Shown: positions 25,679 through 34,820, counted from the first letter of the stretch. The stretch is DNA of 64,000 nt from Polyangium mundeleinium (GCF_028369105.1 NZ_JAQNDO010000001.1:11688501-11752500); one strand, 5' to 3'. Notes: generated from the letters alone by a model not told the origin. Numbers and translations: made by a program.

Positions 25679-26935
25679 GTGATCAAGAGCCCGCGCGCGA
25701 TCCTCGCGCTGCTCACGGCCCTGAACCTCCTGAACTACGTCGACCGCTTCGTCGTCACGGCCGTAGGACCGCGCATCCAGGAACATCTCGGGCTCTCCGA
25801 CAAGGAGCTCGGCCTCGTCACGAGCGCCTTCATGCTCGGCTACTTCGTCACGAGCCCCGTCTTCGGATGGCTTGGCGACAGGTTCCCCCGCAAAGCCCTC
25901 ATCGCCGCCGGCGTCCTCGTCTGGTCCGCTGCGACCGCAGCGTCGGGCCTCGCTAGCGCGCTCGCATCGCTGCTCGCCGCGCGTGTCGTCGTCGGCGTGG
26001 GCGAGGCGAGCTACGCGACCTTGAGCCCCACGCTCATCGACGACGTCGCGCCCGCCGAAAAAAAGAACCGCTGGCTCGGCATCTTCTACGTCGCGATCCC
26101 CGCAGGCTCCGCGCTCGGCTTCATCCTCGGCGGCCAGCTCGAGCATCGCTACGGATGGCGCAACGCCTTCTACATCGCAGGCGGGCCCGGCGTGCTGCTC
26201 GCGCTCGTCGCGCTGCTGCTCCGCGAGCCGGAGCGATCGCTCGCGCAGAAGAAGGACGAGCGCGGCATCGTCGCGAGCTTCCTCGACGACACGCGCGCGC
26301 TCGCACAGAACCGCTCGTACGTGCTCACCGTCGCCGGCTACATCGCGCAGACGTTCGCGCTCGGCGGCTTCGTGCAGTGGGCCGTGCCGTTCCTCTACCG
26401 AAGGCTCTGCCTCGATCTGCACGTCGCCGACGGCGCGTTCGGCAAGCTCACGGTGCTCACGGGGCTCGTCGGCACCGCGATCGGCAGCCTCGTCGCGGAG
26501 CGCGTGCCCGGCGAGGATCGCGTGCGTGCGGCGCTCTGGGTCTGCGCGGTCTCCTCGGCCGTGGCCACGCCGGTCGCCGTCTTCGCGATCTTCGCGCCGT
26601 CGTCCACGAGCTTCCTCGCGCTGCTCGGCGTGTGTGAACTCGCGGTCTTCGCCAGCATGGCCCCGACGAACCTCGCCATCTTGAAGTCGGTGCCCGAGGA
26701 TCGACGCGCGAGCGCGATGGCGCTGTCGATCTTCTTGATCCACCTGCTCGGTGATCTGATCTCGCCGCCGATCGTCGGCGCGGTGAGCGACGCGTTCGGC
26801 GACGCGAAGGCGCAGTGCACGTCGGGCACGGGCCTCTTCTGGGGCATGCTCCTCCTGCCCGTCGCGCTCGCGCTGTCCGCCGCGTTCTGGTTCGTCGGCG
26901 CGCGCCGGACGAACCCTGCTTCTTCTTCGAGCTAG
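25679..26935 (+). CDS. major facilitator superfamily transporter, Spinster-like
   Basis: 418 residues from a GTG at 25679, with twelve expected membrane helices. The N-terminal half shows NLLNYVDRFVVTAVGPRIQ, the loop 2-3 motif GWLGDRFPRKALI and VGVGEASYATLSPTLIDDV, wording typical of Spinster-type MFS proteins (Spns), which move lipids or organic anions by proton symport. The substrate cannot be read from sequence. Its stop overlaps that of the convergent gene by 3 bases (TAG against CTA), so the two transcripts overlap tail to tail. Confidence 0.85.
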   Translation: MIKSPRAILALLTALNLLNYVDRFVVTAVGPRIQEHLGLSDKELGLVTSAFMLGYFVTSPVFGWLGDRFPRKALIAAGVLVWSAATAASGLASALASLLAARVVVGVGEASYATLSPTLIDDVAPAEKKNRWLGIFYVAIPAGSALGFILGGQLEHRYGWRNAFYIAGGPGVLLALVALLLREPERSLAQKKDERGIVASFLDDTRALAQNRSYVLTVAGYIAQTFALGGFVQWAVPFLYRRLCLDLHVADGAFGKLTVLTGLVGTAIGSLVAERVPGEDRVRAALWVCAVSSAVATPVAVFAIFAPSSTSFLALLGVCELAVFASMAPTNLAILKSVPEDRRASAMALSIFLIHLLGDLISPPIVGAVSDAFGDAKAQCTSGTGLFWGMLLLPVALALSAAFWFVGARRTNPASSSS

Positions 26936-28536
26936 TCGCCGAGGTAGAGCTTGAGCGATCGCGCCGCTGCGGGACGATCGAACGGCACGCCCGCGAGCTC
27001 GCGTTGCGACATGCGCTCGAAGAGCTGGATCGAAAAGTCGTAGAACGCCTCGCACTCGCCCGCGGCCAGATCGAGGCGCGTGGGGTCGAGCAGATCTGCG
27101 TCGCGGAGCGCTGCGAGCGAGGCGACGAGCTCCCGCGCGCGCGGGTAGTCGCCGAGCACCACGAGCGGATATCCCATCGCGCGGAAGTAGCCGAGGAAGT
27201 CACGTACGAAGCCGAAGCTCTCGGGCACGGCCCACCGGTCGCTCGCGGGATCGGCGTGCCGGAGCTTGCTCGCGAACGCGCGCGTGATCTGCGCGAACAT
27301 CCACACGTTCTGCCGCACGCGCGCGATCGTCCCACGCCGCACGCCGACGTCCTCGAAGACGCGCCCCTCCTCCAGCGTCGCTCCGAGCGCGCGCCCGAGG
27401 AAGAGCACGCAGAGCTCGATCGCCGGCCGCAAGAGCGCCGTCGCTCCCTGGATCCGCGCGCGCAGATCCTGCTCCGTGAGCTTCGCGTCGGCCGGAGGTA
27501 GTTCGTGCTCAAAGATTCGGCGGAGCTCCACGCGCAGACTCGCCGACACCGTGAGCAGCGCGTCCTTGATCGCCGAGAGCCTTTGCCCCTCGGCCACGAG
27601 CGTGTCGTGCCGCGCCGCGATGTCCGACGCGCCGACGCGCCCGATCTCCCGGCCGAAGCCCTCCGCGAGCAGCTCGCCCGCGCGCCTGCGCAGGTAGTTC
27701 GAGAGCGCGCGCCCGTCGCTACGCAGCACTGCGAGCACGAGGTACGCGCGCCCTGCAACGCGACGGTCGGTGTGGTCGAGCGCGATCGCGTCGAGCAGGC
27801 GCAGGTACCGCAGCATGCGGTAGAGCGACAGGAACGTGAGCGCTACGAGTCGATGCGGGTGCTCGCCCGTCACGTTCTGCATGAGCTCGAGCACCGCCGA
27901 CGAACCGATGCGATCGAACTCGGGCCGGAACTCGAGCGCCGAGAGCGGATTGAAGAACGCGCTCTGCGTGATCTCGCGCATCGTGATCGAGAGGTGCGCG
28001 TAGAAGACGCGGTAGCTCACGCGCGGCAGCCGCAGCATCGCCGTGCCCGTCTCGATCAGGTTCGTGAACGCTTGCCGCAGCAGGAAGAGCGCCGCCTCGG
28101 GCGACTCCTGCGCCATCGTCGCGTAGACGAGCCGCGTGCGCGAGTTGTCCTCGGGCAGCACGGTCTCCAGGTAGCGCTGGAACACGAACGCTCGATCGCG
28201 CTCGCCGAGCATCATGCGCGCGAGCTGCACGACGCGCAGCATGCCGTCCTTCGCGTGCGCGAGCTGCTCGCGGAAATCGTGGCTGACGATCGTTTGTCTG
28301 CGGCCCGAGCCCGGGTGGTTGCGCGGGTTCGCGAAGCAGGCGAGACCCTTCAGGAGAATCTCGAGCTCGAAGAGGATCTCGTCCTTCTGCTTCTCGGCGA
28401 GCTTCGAGAACCAGGCGTCGCGCGCCTCGCGTTGCTCGCGGCGCAGGCCTCGCGAGTCGCGCAGGAGCTCGACGTACGCGTTGTGCGCGCCGCCCAGGCC
28501 CTGTCCGCGTGTGGGAGGGTTCGAGTCGCTCGTCAA
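26932..28536 (-). CDS. conserved cytosolic helical protein, unknown function
   Basis: 534 residues with no signal peptide or membrane segment. The sequence is strongly helical and Arg/Leu-rich (LVYATMAQESPEAALFLLRQ, LSLYRMLRYLRLLDAIA, LRRIFEHELPPADAKL). I recognise no domain or catalytic motif. The even, well-formed codon use over 1.6 kb and the tight spacing (15 bases) behind the lipoprotein gene upstream argue for a real gene co-transcribed with it. It could be a scaffold or repeat-helix protein specific to myxobacteria. Confidence 0.6.
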   Translation of the reverse strand: MTSDSNPPTRGQGLGGAHNAYVELLRDSRGLRREQREARDAWFSKLAEKQKDEILFELEILLKGLACFANPRNHPGSGRRQTIVSHDFREQLAHAKDGMLRVVQLARMMLGERDRAFVFQRYLETVLPEDNSRTRLVYATMAQESPEAALFLLRQAFTNLIETGTAMLRLPRVSYRVFYAHLSITMREITQSAFFNPLSALEFRPEFDRIGSSAVLELMQNVTGEHPHRLVALTFLSLYRMLRYLRLLDAIALDHTDRRVAGRAYLVLAVLRSDGRALSNYLRRRAGELLAEGFGREIGRVGASDIAARHDTLVAEGQRLSAIKDALLTVSASLRVELRRIFEHELPPADAKLTEQDLRARIQGATALLRPAIELCVLFLGRALGATLEEGRVFEDVGVRRGTIARVRQNVWMFAQITRAFASKLRHADPASDRWAVPESFGFVRDFLGYFRAMGYPLVVLGDYPRARELVASLAALRDADLLDPTRLDLAAGECEAFYDFSIQLFERMSQRELAGVPFDRPAAARSLKLYLGD

Positions 28537-28551
28537 GGGCTCGTCCGGCGC

Positions 28552-29199
28552 CTAACGGCGCGCCTTGAACTCGAAGGGGTACGTGAAGATCGTGTCCTTG
28601 CCGCTCGGCGACTTCGGGTACGAGAGCCCCTTCGCGACGTCCTGCATGCAGCTCTCGATCTCGGGCGCCTTGATGTCGCTCTCTTCCTGCTTGATCTTCG
28701 ACTCCTTCAGCCGCCCGTCCGGCGCGAGCTCGAACGTGAAGGCGACCTTCCCCTTCTGCCCCGGGTTGTTCTTCGCCCACAGATCGAAGCAGCAGCGGAA
28801 CGCGTCGCGCTTCGACTTGATGAGCTCGCTCATCGGCTGGAAGCGATCACTCGCGCCCGCGTCGCTCGCGGTCTGCGCGTTGTTCATCACGACGCCGTTC
28901 GCCGGCGGCTCGTTCGTCAGCTCGGCGAGCATGTCCTTGCAGTCGGACGCCTTCTCCGGCGCCTTGCGCGGCGCAGGCGGAGGTGTCGCGGCCGCGCCTG
29001 CGCCTTGATCGCCCGCCGCGGCGCCTGGGGAAGGCTGCGCCTCGTCCTTTGGTGCTGCCGACTCGCCGTTCGTTCCCTTGTCCGGCGAGGCTTCGGGCGA
29101 GCTCGCCTCGGAAGGCGATCCGCTCGCGCACGCCGAGAACAGCGCCGCGAAGGTGAGGCTCAACGTCGCGAAGAAGGAGGCTGTCGCGCAGGCTCGCAT
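28552..29199 (-). CDS. AgmX/PglI C-terminal-like (TonB-like) lipoprotein
   Basis: 215 residues from the ATG at 29199; a second ATG nine bases upstream is also open. The signal peptide ends in LFSAC, a lipobox. A Ser/Pro/Ala-rich linker runs to about residue 95. The C-terminal domain (CCFDLWAKNNPGQKGKVAFT, PDGRLKESKIKQEESD, IESCMQDVAKGLSYPKSPSG) is the pattern known from AgmX/PglI C-termini in gliding-related proteins, with its Cys pair and a GKV.F.f beta strand. It probably binds a partner in the envelope. It is the first gene of a two-gene unit with the 534-residue protein. Confidence 0.72.
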   Translation of the reverse strand: MRACATASFFATLSLTFAALFSACASGSPSEASSPEASPDKGTNGESAAPKDEAQPSPGAAAGDQGAGAAATPPPAPRKAPEKASDCKDMLAELTNEPPANGVVMNNAQTASDAGASDRFQPMSELIKSKRDAFRCCFDLWAKNNPGQKGKVAFTFELAPDGRLKESKIKQEESDIKAPEIESCMQDVAKGLSYPKSPSGKDTIFTYPFEFKARR

Positions 29200-29277
29200 G
29201 GCGGCCATCCTACCCGATCCTGCCTCCATCCCGTGCGTCACCTCGCCCGAACGCGCGCGCCGAGGCATCCTTCCGTC

Positions 29278-29739
29278 ATGCGTAGGCTCCCCGCCAAGCT
29301 CGCGCTCCTCGTGATCCCCCTCGCATTTGCTCTCCCGGCCGCGTGTGGCGACGGCTACGAGGTTCGTCCCTGCGGTCAGATCCCCGAAAAAGGCTGCCCC
29401 GTGGGTCGTGGCGGAACGTGCGACGACGCGACGTGCGCGGCCCTTTACGATTGCGTGGACGGCGCGTGGCGCCAAGCCGAGACCTGCCCCGGCGGCGGAC
29501 AGGACCCGGACGCCGGCGTCTCCCCCGATGGTTGCGCCAAACCTGTGATTGACCACACGGGCGAGACCACGGGGTGCATGCCGGATCTCCAAAACCCAGA
29601 CTGCCCTGCGGTCGCGGCCGAGCAGTGCTTCGAAACCGTTTGCCTCACCGATTGCATCGATTTTTTTCTTTGCACCGGGGAAGGCTGGAACCTCGTGGCA
29701 TACTGCAATGAAGAAGGGACGCTTGAACTGACCCAGTGA
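29278..29739 (+). CDS. Cys-rich lipoprotein, unknown function
   Basis: 153 residues from the ATG at 29278. The signal peptide ends in LPAAC. The mature protein carries about 13 Cys in short spacings (CGQIPEKGCPVGRGGTCDDA, CAALYDCVDG, CFETVCLTDCIDFFLC), so it is likely disulfide-bonded and extracellular. No family is recognised. Its stop codon overlaps the GTG start of the next lipoprotein gene by four bases (GTGA), so the two are translationally coupled. Confidence 0.65.
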   Translation: MRRLPAKLALLVIPLAFALPAACGDGYEVRPCGQIPEKGCPVGRGGTCDDATCAALYDCVDGAWRQAETCPGGGQDPDAGVSPDGCAKPVIDHTGETTGCMPDLQNPDCPAVAAEQCFETVCLTDCIDFFLCTGEGWNLVAYCNEEGTLELTQ

Positions 29740-30215
29740 GGCAACGAGGTCTGCATCGAAGTCCGGGAGCCGCGGCGATCCTTGCGATGGCGATGGCGCT
29801 CGCGGGCTGTCCGGACGAACGAGGATCGGTCGAGGTCGTGGAACCCCCGGCCGAGACCACGGCGAAAAGCGCGCGCGCTCCGATCTCGGGCATGGCCGTG
29901 GAGGTCGCCTCGGTGCGCTCCGACGCGGCGATCGACGTGGAGGCGGTCCGCGCCGTGCTGCGCGACGCGGAGTCCGCGTTCCTCACGTGCCTCGACGCCG
30001 ACGGCTCGACGGGCGTGATCGCGCTGAAGCTCGGCGTCGAAGAGGACGGCGCGACGCTGGAGGTCGCCTCGCAACAAGCGAGTACCTTCGGCACGGACGA
30101 CGCGCGCGCGTGCTTCGAACGAATCGTGGCGGCGCTGCGGTTCCCGACGACGCAGTCACGCGAGCGCTTCGATCTCTCGATCGCACTCGAAGTACGGCCA
30201 CGACACGAGCTTTAG
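29736..30215 (+). CDS. lipoprotein with AgmX-like C-terminal domain
   Basis: 159 residues from a GTG at 29736, overlapping the preceding stop. The signal peptide ends in LAGC (lipobox). The mature part (VRAVLRDAESAFLTCLDADG, VIALKLGVEEDGATLEVASQ, ARACFERIVAALRFPTT) follows the same scheme as the C-terminal domain of the lipoprotein encoded at 28552-29199: two Cys flanking a beta hairpin, ending before an RFP motif. Two such domains within 1.5 kb suggest related partners. Its stop overlaps the stop of the convergent HNH gene. Confidence 0.62.
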   Translation: MRQRGLHRSPGAAAILAMAMALAGCPDERGSVEVVEPPAETTAKSARAPISGMAVEVASVRSDAAIDVEAVRAVLRDAESAFLTCLDADGSTGVIALKLGVEEDGATLEVASQQASTFGTDDARACFERIVAALRFPTTQSRERFDLSIALEVRPRHEL

Positions 30216-30958
30216 GCCGATTTCAAGAACGGCTCCCACTCCTTGAACGGCTCGGGCCGACCGAGCAAAAGGAGCATGGAGGCCGACCACCGTGGCGCCG
30301 TCGGCGTGCGAAGGAGCCGCATGCTGGCCTCCTCGGGCGTGCGGCGGCCTTTGCGTAGATTGCAGGGGCGGCACGCGGTGACGAGGTTCTCCCACGAGTC
30401 GACGCCGCCGCGGGATCGCGGCACGACGTGATCGATGTTGAGGTCGCGCACGGGCGGCCGCTTCAAGCAGTACTGGCACTGGTGCGCGTCGCGCAGCATC
30501 ACGTTGCGGCGCGAGAGGCGCACCGTCGGGCGGCGGACGCGCTCGTAGCGGCGCAGGTGCAGGACACGCGGCACGCGGAGCGAGCCGCCGACGATGGACA
30601 GGCCGTCGTCGCTGTCGCGAACGGGCAAGCCGCGCCAGGACGAGAAATCGTGGACCTCGCCGGCCTCGTCGATGGCGTGCGCGGCGCCGCCGAAGAGGAG
30701 CAGGAATGCGCGGCGCGCGGTCGTCACCTGGACAGGATGAAAATGCCGGTTCAACGCGAGGACCGGCAACGTCAGCGGATCACGGCTCCGCCTCTCGGGA
30801 GAGAGGATTGTCGGATGCGCGAACGCGAGATCGCCGTCGATTTCGAACGAGCCATCGAGCTCGTCGAGCCCGCCCACCACGTCGGCGTCACCAACATCCG
30901 AGGGGCTCGTCTGAAGGAGCGAGGCCCCCAATCGCTCGGAGAGCTCAGGCCTTGGCAC
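30212..30958 (-). CDS. HNH endonuclease family protein
   Basis: 248 residues from a GTG at 30958; later in-frame starts cannot be excluded. The C-terminal half has a complete HNH/zinc-finger nuclease core: [20 protein letters not shown], then [19 protein letters not shown] and [11 protein letters not shown]. The two CxxC pairs bind structural zinc and the central His-Asp-His holds the catalytic metal. The N-terminal part ([20 protein letters not shown]) is the wording of the widespread standalone HNH proteins of unknown target found next to housekeeping genes. It is not near a restriction methylase here. Confidence 0.87.
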   Translation of the reverse strand: MPRPELSERLGASLLQTSPSDVGDADVVGGLDELDGSFEIDGDLAFAHPTILSPERRSRDPLTLPVLALNRHFHPVQVTTARRAFLLLFGGAAHAIDEAGEVHDFSSWRGLPVRDSDDGLSIVGGSLRVPRVLHLRRYERVRRPTVRLSRRNVMLRDAHQCQYCLKRPPVRDLNIDHVVPRSRGGVDSWENLVTACRPCNLRKGRRTPEEASMRLLRTPTAPRWSASMLLLLGRPEPFKEWEPFLKSA

Positions 30959-31069
30959 AGCCTGAATGTAGCAACAAATGGCCCGGCCTGGCGGCCCCCC
31001 GCATGAAAAAAAAGAGAGCCACCGGCCGCGGCTCTTTGCCCCGCGCTCTCCATCGCTTACAGGCTCCGC

Positions 31070-31990
31070 ATGTTCAAAGAGCGATGCTTGCAAGGCAGGA
31101 CCGCGATCGTGACCGGCGGCGGCACGGGCCTCGGCCTCTCCATGGCGCTGCGCCTCGCCGATCTCGGCGCGAACCTCGTGCTGACGAGCCGCGACCCCGG
31201 GCACATCGAGCCCGCCTGCGAAAAGGTCCGCGAGCGCGGCGCAAAAGCCCTCGCGGTGCGCTGCGACGTCCGGCACTTCCCCGAGGTCGAGGCCATGGTC
31301 GCCGAAGCCGAGCGCACGTTCGGATCGATCGACATCCTCGTGAACAACGCGGCTGGAAACTTCCTCTGCCCCACGGAAGATTTGAGTCCCAACGGCTTCA
31401 ACGCCGTCGTCTCCATCGTGCTGAACGGCACGTTCCACGCGACGCTCGCTGCGGGCCGGCGGATGATCGCGGCTGGCAAGGGCGGCGTGATCCTGAACAT
31501 GCTCGCCACGTACGCCTGGACGGGCTCGGGCTTCGTGATCCCGAGCGCGTCGGCGAAGGCGGGCGTGATGGCGATGACGCGCTCGCTCGCCGTCGAGTGG
31601 GCGAAATACAAGATCCGCGTGAACGGCATCGCGCCCGGTCCCTTCCCCACGGAGGGCGCGTGGAAGGCGCTCGTGCCGGAAGGCATGGACAGCGTCGGCA
31701 AGAGCAAGATCCCGCTCGGCCGGTACGGCGAACACGAGGAGCTCGCGAACCTCGCGGCATTTCTGGTGAGTGACTATTCCGCGTACATCACGGGCGACGT
31801 GATCACGATCGACGGCGGCGCGTGGCTTACCGAAGGCGGCACGTTCAACCAGATCGCCATGATGGAGCCCGACACGATCAAGCCCGTCATCGCGATGATG
31901 CGCGGCGCCAGCACCAAGATCAGTTCGCCGGCTGGGGCTTCGGGTCGCCCTTCGGCGCCCTCCGCCCCAGACCCCGAGTCGAACGGCTGA
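31070..31990 (+). CDS. SDR-family oxidoreductase, 2,4-dienoyl-CoA reductase type
   Basis: 306 residues. The Rossmann dinucleotide loop is TGGGTGLG (15-22) and the family motif NNAAGNF (92-98) is that of dienoyl-CoA and peroxisomal enoyl reductases. The usual YxxxK is absent: position 159 is Ser (SASAK, Lys163), while Tyr149 lies ten residues earlier, the arrangement known from mitochondrial-type DECR. It likely uses NADPH to reduce unsaturated acyl-CoA in beta-oxidation of polyunsaturated fatty acids. The C-terminal 30 residues are a Ser/Pro-rich extension. The stop overlaps the ATG of the next gene (TGATG). Confidence 0.85.
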   Translation: MFKERCLQGRTAIVTGGGTGLGLSMALRLADLGANLVLTSRDPGHIEPACEKVRERGAKALAVRCDVRHFPEVEAMVAEAERTFGSIDILVNNAAGNFLCPTEDLSPNGFNAVVSIVLNGTFHATLAAGRRMIAAGKGGVILNMLATYAWTGSGFVIPSASAKAGVMAMTRSLAVEWAKYKIRVNGIAPGPFPTEGAWKALVPEGMDSVGKSKIPLGRYGEHEELANLAAFLVSDYSAYITGDVITIDGGAWLTEGGTFNQIAMMEPDTIKPVIAMMRGASTKISSPAGASGRPSAPSAPDPESNG

Positions 31991-32832
31991 TGACAACCCC
32001 GGAGGCAGCCGGGCCGCCACGTGGTTCGCCGTGGGACGATCCCATCGACGAAGCGCCGCTCGTCTTCCTGGACCTGGAAATGACGGGGCTCCGGCCCGCG
32101 TCCGACCGCGTGATCGAGCTCTGCGCCGAGCGCACGCGCGGCGACCGCGTCGAGGCGTCGCTCACGACGCTCGTGCGTCCCGACGACGGCGCCTTCGGCA
32201 ATGCCCACGTGCACGGCATCCAGCGCGAGGACCTCGCGCACGCGCCGACGTTTGCCGAGATCACCGACAAGCTCCTCGCCGTGTGCGCGGGCGGGATCCT
32301 CGTCGCGCACGCGGCCTCGTGGGACGTGACGTTCCTCGAAGCGGAGCTCGCGCGGGCGAAGCGGCCCGAACGTTTTCCGTTTTTCCTCGATACCCTCGTC
32401 CTCTCGCGCCGCGCCTTCGCGCTGCCGACACACGCGCTCGGATCGCTCTGCGCCTCGCTCGGGGTGGCGCAAACACGCGCGCACCGGGCCGAGGACGACG
32501 TGCACGTGCTCCGCGAGATCTGGAAGAAGATCCGGGACGTCCTCGCGCCTGCGACGCCGCGGGACCTCTGGCACGTTCGGATCGGCCAACGCTACGCGCG
32601 CCCGGCCATCGTGGCGGCGGCCGTCGCGGCGGCCGAGATCGGGAGACCTGTGCGCCTGCGCTACCGCCCCGCCCATCGTGGCCCCGAGGACCTCGAGTTC
32701 TGCGTGACGAGCGTGCGAACGGACCTCGACCCTCCGCGGGTTCTCGGCTATCTGCTTCCCTCGCGCAGCCGCAGGGAGCTACGAGCCGATCGGATCCTGC
32801 TGATCGAAGCTCCCGGCGAAGCGGGAAAGTAG
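31990..32832 (+). CDS. DEDDh 3'-5' exonuclease with C-terminal WYL-like extension
   Basis: 280 residues; the ATG overlaps the SDR stop. The exonuclease domain (about 22-180) has all five catalytic residues: Asp28 and Glu30 in FLDLEMTG, Asp112 in ASWDVTFL, and His165/Asp170 in HRAEDD. This is the DnaQ/epsilon-type proofreading or RNase T-type fold. Residues about 205-275 (RPVRLRYRPAHRGPEDLEF, then GYLLPSRSRRELRADRI) resemble the strand order of a WYL ligand-binding domain. That second assignment is tentative. Translational coupling to a fatty-acid reductase is probably only compact genome layout. Confidence 0.8.
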   Translation: MTTPEAAGPPRGSPWDDPIDEAPLVFLDLEMTGLRPASDRVIELCAERTRGDRVEASLTTLVRPDDGAFGNAHVHGIQREDLAHAPTFAEITDKLLAVCAGGILVAHAASWDVTFLEAELARAKRPERFPFFLDTLVLSRRAFALPTHALGSLCASLGVAQTRAHRAEDDVHVLREIWKKIRDVLAPATPRDLWHVRIGQRYARPAIVAAAVAAAEIGRPVRLRYRPAHRGPEDLEFCVTSVRTDLDPPRVLGYLLPSRSRRELRADRILLIEAPGEAGK

Positions 32833-32858
32833 AAAGCGAAACGTCCGTGGGAAGCAGT

Positions 32859-34328
32859 ATGTCTCGACGAGATTCCGATCGGCCGCTGGGCCGCGTTTCC
32901 CTCCTCGGCGCGGCCGCCTTGGCGCTGCTCCTCTCCGGGTGTCCCACGGCGGGCACGCTGCAGAATGCGCGGCCTGCCACGGCCGACAAATGGTTCCAGC
33001 GCGCGCAGCAGGACTTCAAGGTCGCCGACATCGAGGACGCGCGTGACGCCGTGAAGCGGGCGCTCGCGATCGTCCCCGACGACCCCGAGGTCCGCAAGCT
33101 CGCGGCCCGCATCGCGCTCGCGCAGCTCGACTACGCCGAGACGATCCGCTTGCTCAAGGGCATCAAGGGCTCGGAGGCCTCGGGCCTGCGCGGCCGCGCG
33201 CTCTGGTACAAGGGCGACCTCGAAGCTGCCGCCGATCAGCTCGACGCGATGCTCAACGATCCCGACGTGGTCGACGACTGGGCCAAGGGGATCACGAAGC
33301 TCGCGCGGCGCGGCGCGGGGCGCACGCCGTTCGCGCTCTCGGGCGCGCTGCTCGCGGCGGTGGAGCTCCCGCACGTGAGCCCTCTCGCGCCCTTCTTCGT
33401 GGTGCCTGTCGAGATCGACGGCGAGAGCGCGCTCGCGATGATCTCCACGGGCAACGCGGAGGTCGTGCTCGACAGCGCGACGCGGCCCGAGCCGAGCTGG
33501 ATCTCGCTCCGCTTCGGCAAGAAGCTCGAGGTGCACGACGTGCCTGCGCTGACGCAGGATCTCTCGGGCGTCTCGAAGCAGATGGGCGCGCCGATCAAGG
33601 CGCTGCTCGGCGTGAACCTGCTCCGGCACCTGCACGCGACGATCGACTACGACGGCCACCAGTTCGTCGCGCGGAGCTTCTCGCCGCCCCCGCCGCCCGA
33701 CGCGACGCGCGTGGACCTCTCGTACATCCGCGGCGGCGGCATGATCCTGCGCGGCAAGTTCGGCGGCGAGCGCGGCGAGCCGGTGAGCCTCTTGCTCGAC
33801 ACGTCGATGACCTTCCCGCTCGCGCTCGACGAGGGCGGCTGGAAGAAGGCCGGCTCCGTGGCGAAGAACCTCAAGATCGTGGCGGAGGATCCGGAGCAGA
33901 AGCTGCGCGAGGGCGTGGTCCCGATGGTGCGCCTCGGCGCCTTCGACGTGCCCAAGGTGCCCGGCGTGTTCGGCACGCCCGTCGACCAGATCGAGCGGCA
34001 GATCTCACTCGACATCGACGGCGTGCTCGGCACGGGCCTGCTCGCGCCCTTCCGCGTGACGTTCGGCGATCAGGGCCGCCTGATGTGGCTCGAGGACACG
34101 ACGCTGCTCATCCAGCGCATCCTCGCCGAGAGCGGCAGTGGGCAGCCGCTCTCCGACGACCCGATGCCGGGGATGCCCGATCCGCTCTCGCCCTTCGGGC
34201 CGCAGCCGGGCCTCGGTGATCCAGGCGGGCTGCTCCCGCCGGGCGGCGGCCTCGCACCTGCACCTGCGCCCGGCGGAAACGCGTCGCCTGGCGGGGCGAA
34301 GCCCCCGAAGAAGGCCCCGGAGCGCTGA
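32859..34328 (+). CDS. lipoprotein with TPR-like start and duplicated aspartic-protease-like domain
   Basis: 489 residues from the ATG at 32859. A lipobox (LLLSGC) follows a signal peptide. Residues about 45-125 are TPR-like (WFQRAQQDFKVADIEDARDA). Two lobes resemble single-domain retropepsin-like aspartic proteases: FVVPVEIDGESALAMISTGN near 180 and GEPVSLLLDTSMTFPLALDE near 310. The second lobe has D-T-S, but in the first the expected D-T-G is S-T-G, so catalysis is doubtful or uses one Asp. A Pro/Gly-rich tail follows. It ends three bases before coaD. Confidence 0.62.
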   Translation: MSRRDSDRPLGRVSLLGAAALALLLSGCPTAGTLQNARPATADKWFQRAQQDFKVADIEDARDAVKRALAIVPDDPEVRKLAARIALAQLDYAETIRLLKGIKGSEASGLRGRALWYKGDLEAAADQLDAMLNDPDVVDDWAKGITKLARRGAGRTPFALSGALLAAVELPHVSPLAPFFVVPVEIDGESALAMISTGNAEVVLDSATRPEPSWISLRFGKKLEVHDVPALTQDLSGVSKQMGAPIKALLGVNLLRHLHATIDYDGHQFVARSFSPPPPPDATRVDLSYIRGGGMILRGKFGGERGEPVSLLLDTSMTFPLALDEGGWKKAGSVAKNLKIVAEDPEQKLREGVVPMVRLGAFDVPKVPGVFGTPVDQIERQISLDIDGVLGTGLLAPFRVTFGDQGRLMWLEDTTLLIQRILAESGSGQPLSDDPMPGMPDPLSPFGPQPGLGDPGGLLPPGGGLAPAPAPGGNASPGGAKPPKKAPER

Positions 34329-34331
34329 GCC

Positions 34332-34820
34332 ATGCAGCACCCGATCGCCGTCTACGCGGGTAGCTTCGATCCGCCGACGCTCGGCCACCTCGACCTGATG
34401 GAGCGCGCGGCGAAGCTCTTCGATCGCGTGATCATCGCGATCGGCCGCCACCCGACGCGCAACCCGCTCTTCAGCTTCGACGAGCGCCTCGCGCTGCTCG
34501 CCGAGGTGACGAAGGACATCCCGAACCTCACGGTCGACTCGTTCGACGGCCTGCTCTTCCAGTATTGCGAGAAGGTCGGCGCGCGCGTGATCGTGAGGGG
34601 CCTGCGCGCCGCCACGGACTTCGAGTACGAGCTGCAGATCGCGCACGCGAACGCCGACATGGCGCCGCACATCGACACGATCTTCCTGCCGACGCGCACG
34701 AATTACGGATTCGTCTCGGCCTCGCTCGTGCGTGAAATCGCGAGCCACGGCGGCGACGTGAGCCATTACGCGCCGCCCGCGGTGAGCGAGGCGCTGCGGA
34801 AAAAGTTCGGCCGCGGCTAG
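34332..34820 (+). CDS. coaD: phosphopantetheine adenylyltransferase
   Basis: 162 residues, the normal CoaD length. YAGSFDPPTLGHLDLMERA holds the nucleotidyltransferase TxGH motif. RGLRAATDFEYELQIA and YGFVSASLVREIASHGGDVS are the pantetheine- and ATP-binding signatures. The enzyme makes dephospho-CoA from 4'-phosphopantetheine and ATP in the cytosol, the penultimate step of CoA synthesis. It follows the TPR/protease-like lipoprotein by three bases, probably one transcript. Its stop overlaps the stop of the small convergent gene by three bases. Confidence 0.97.
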   Translation: MQHPIAVYAGSFDPPTLGHLDLMERAAKLFDRVIIAIGRHPTRNPLFSFDERLALLAEVTKDIPNLTVDSFDGLLFQYCEKVGARVIVRGLRAATDFEYELQIAHANADMAPHIDTIFLPTRTNYGFVSASLVREIASHGGDVSHYAPPAVSEALRKKFGRG

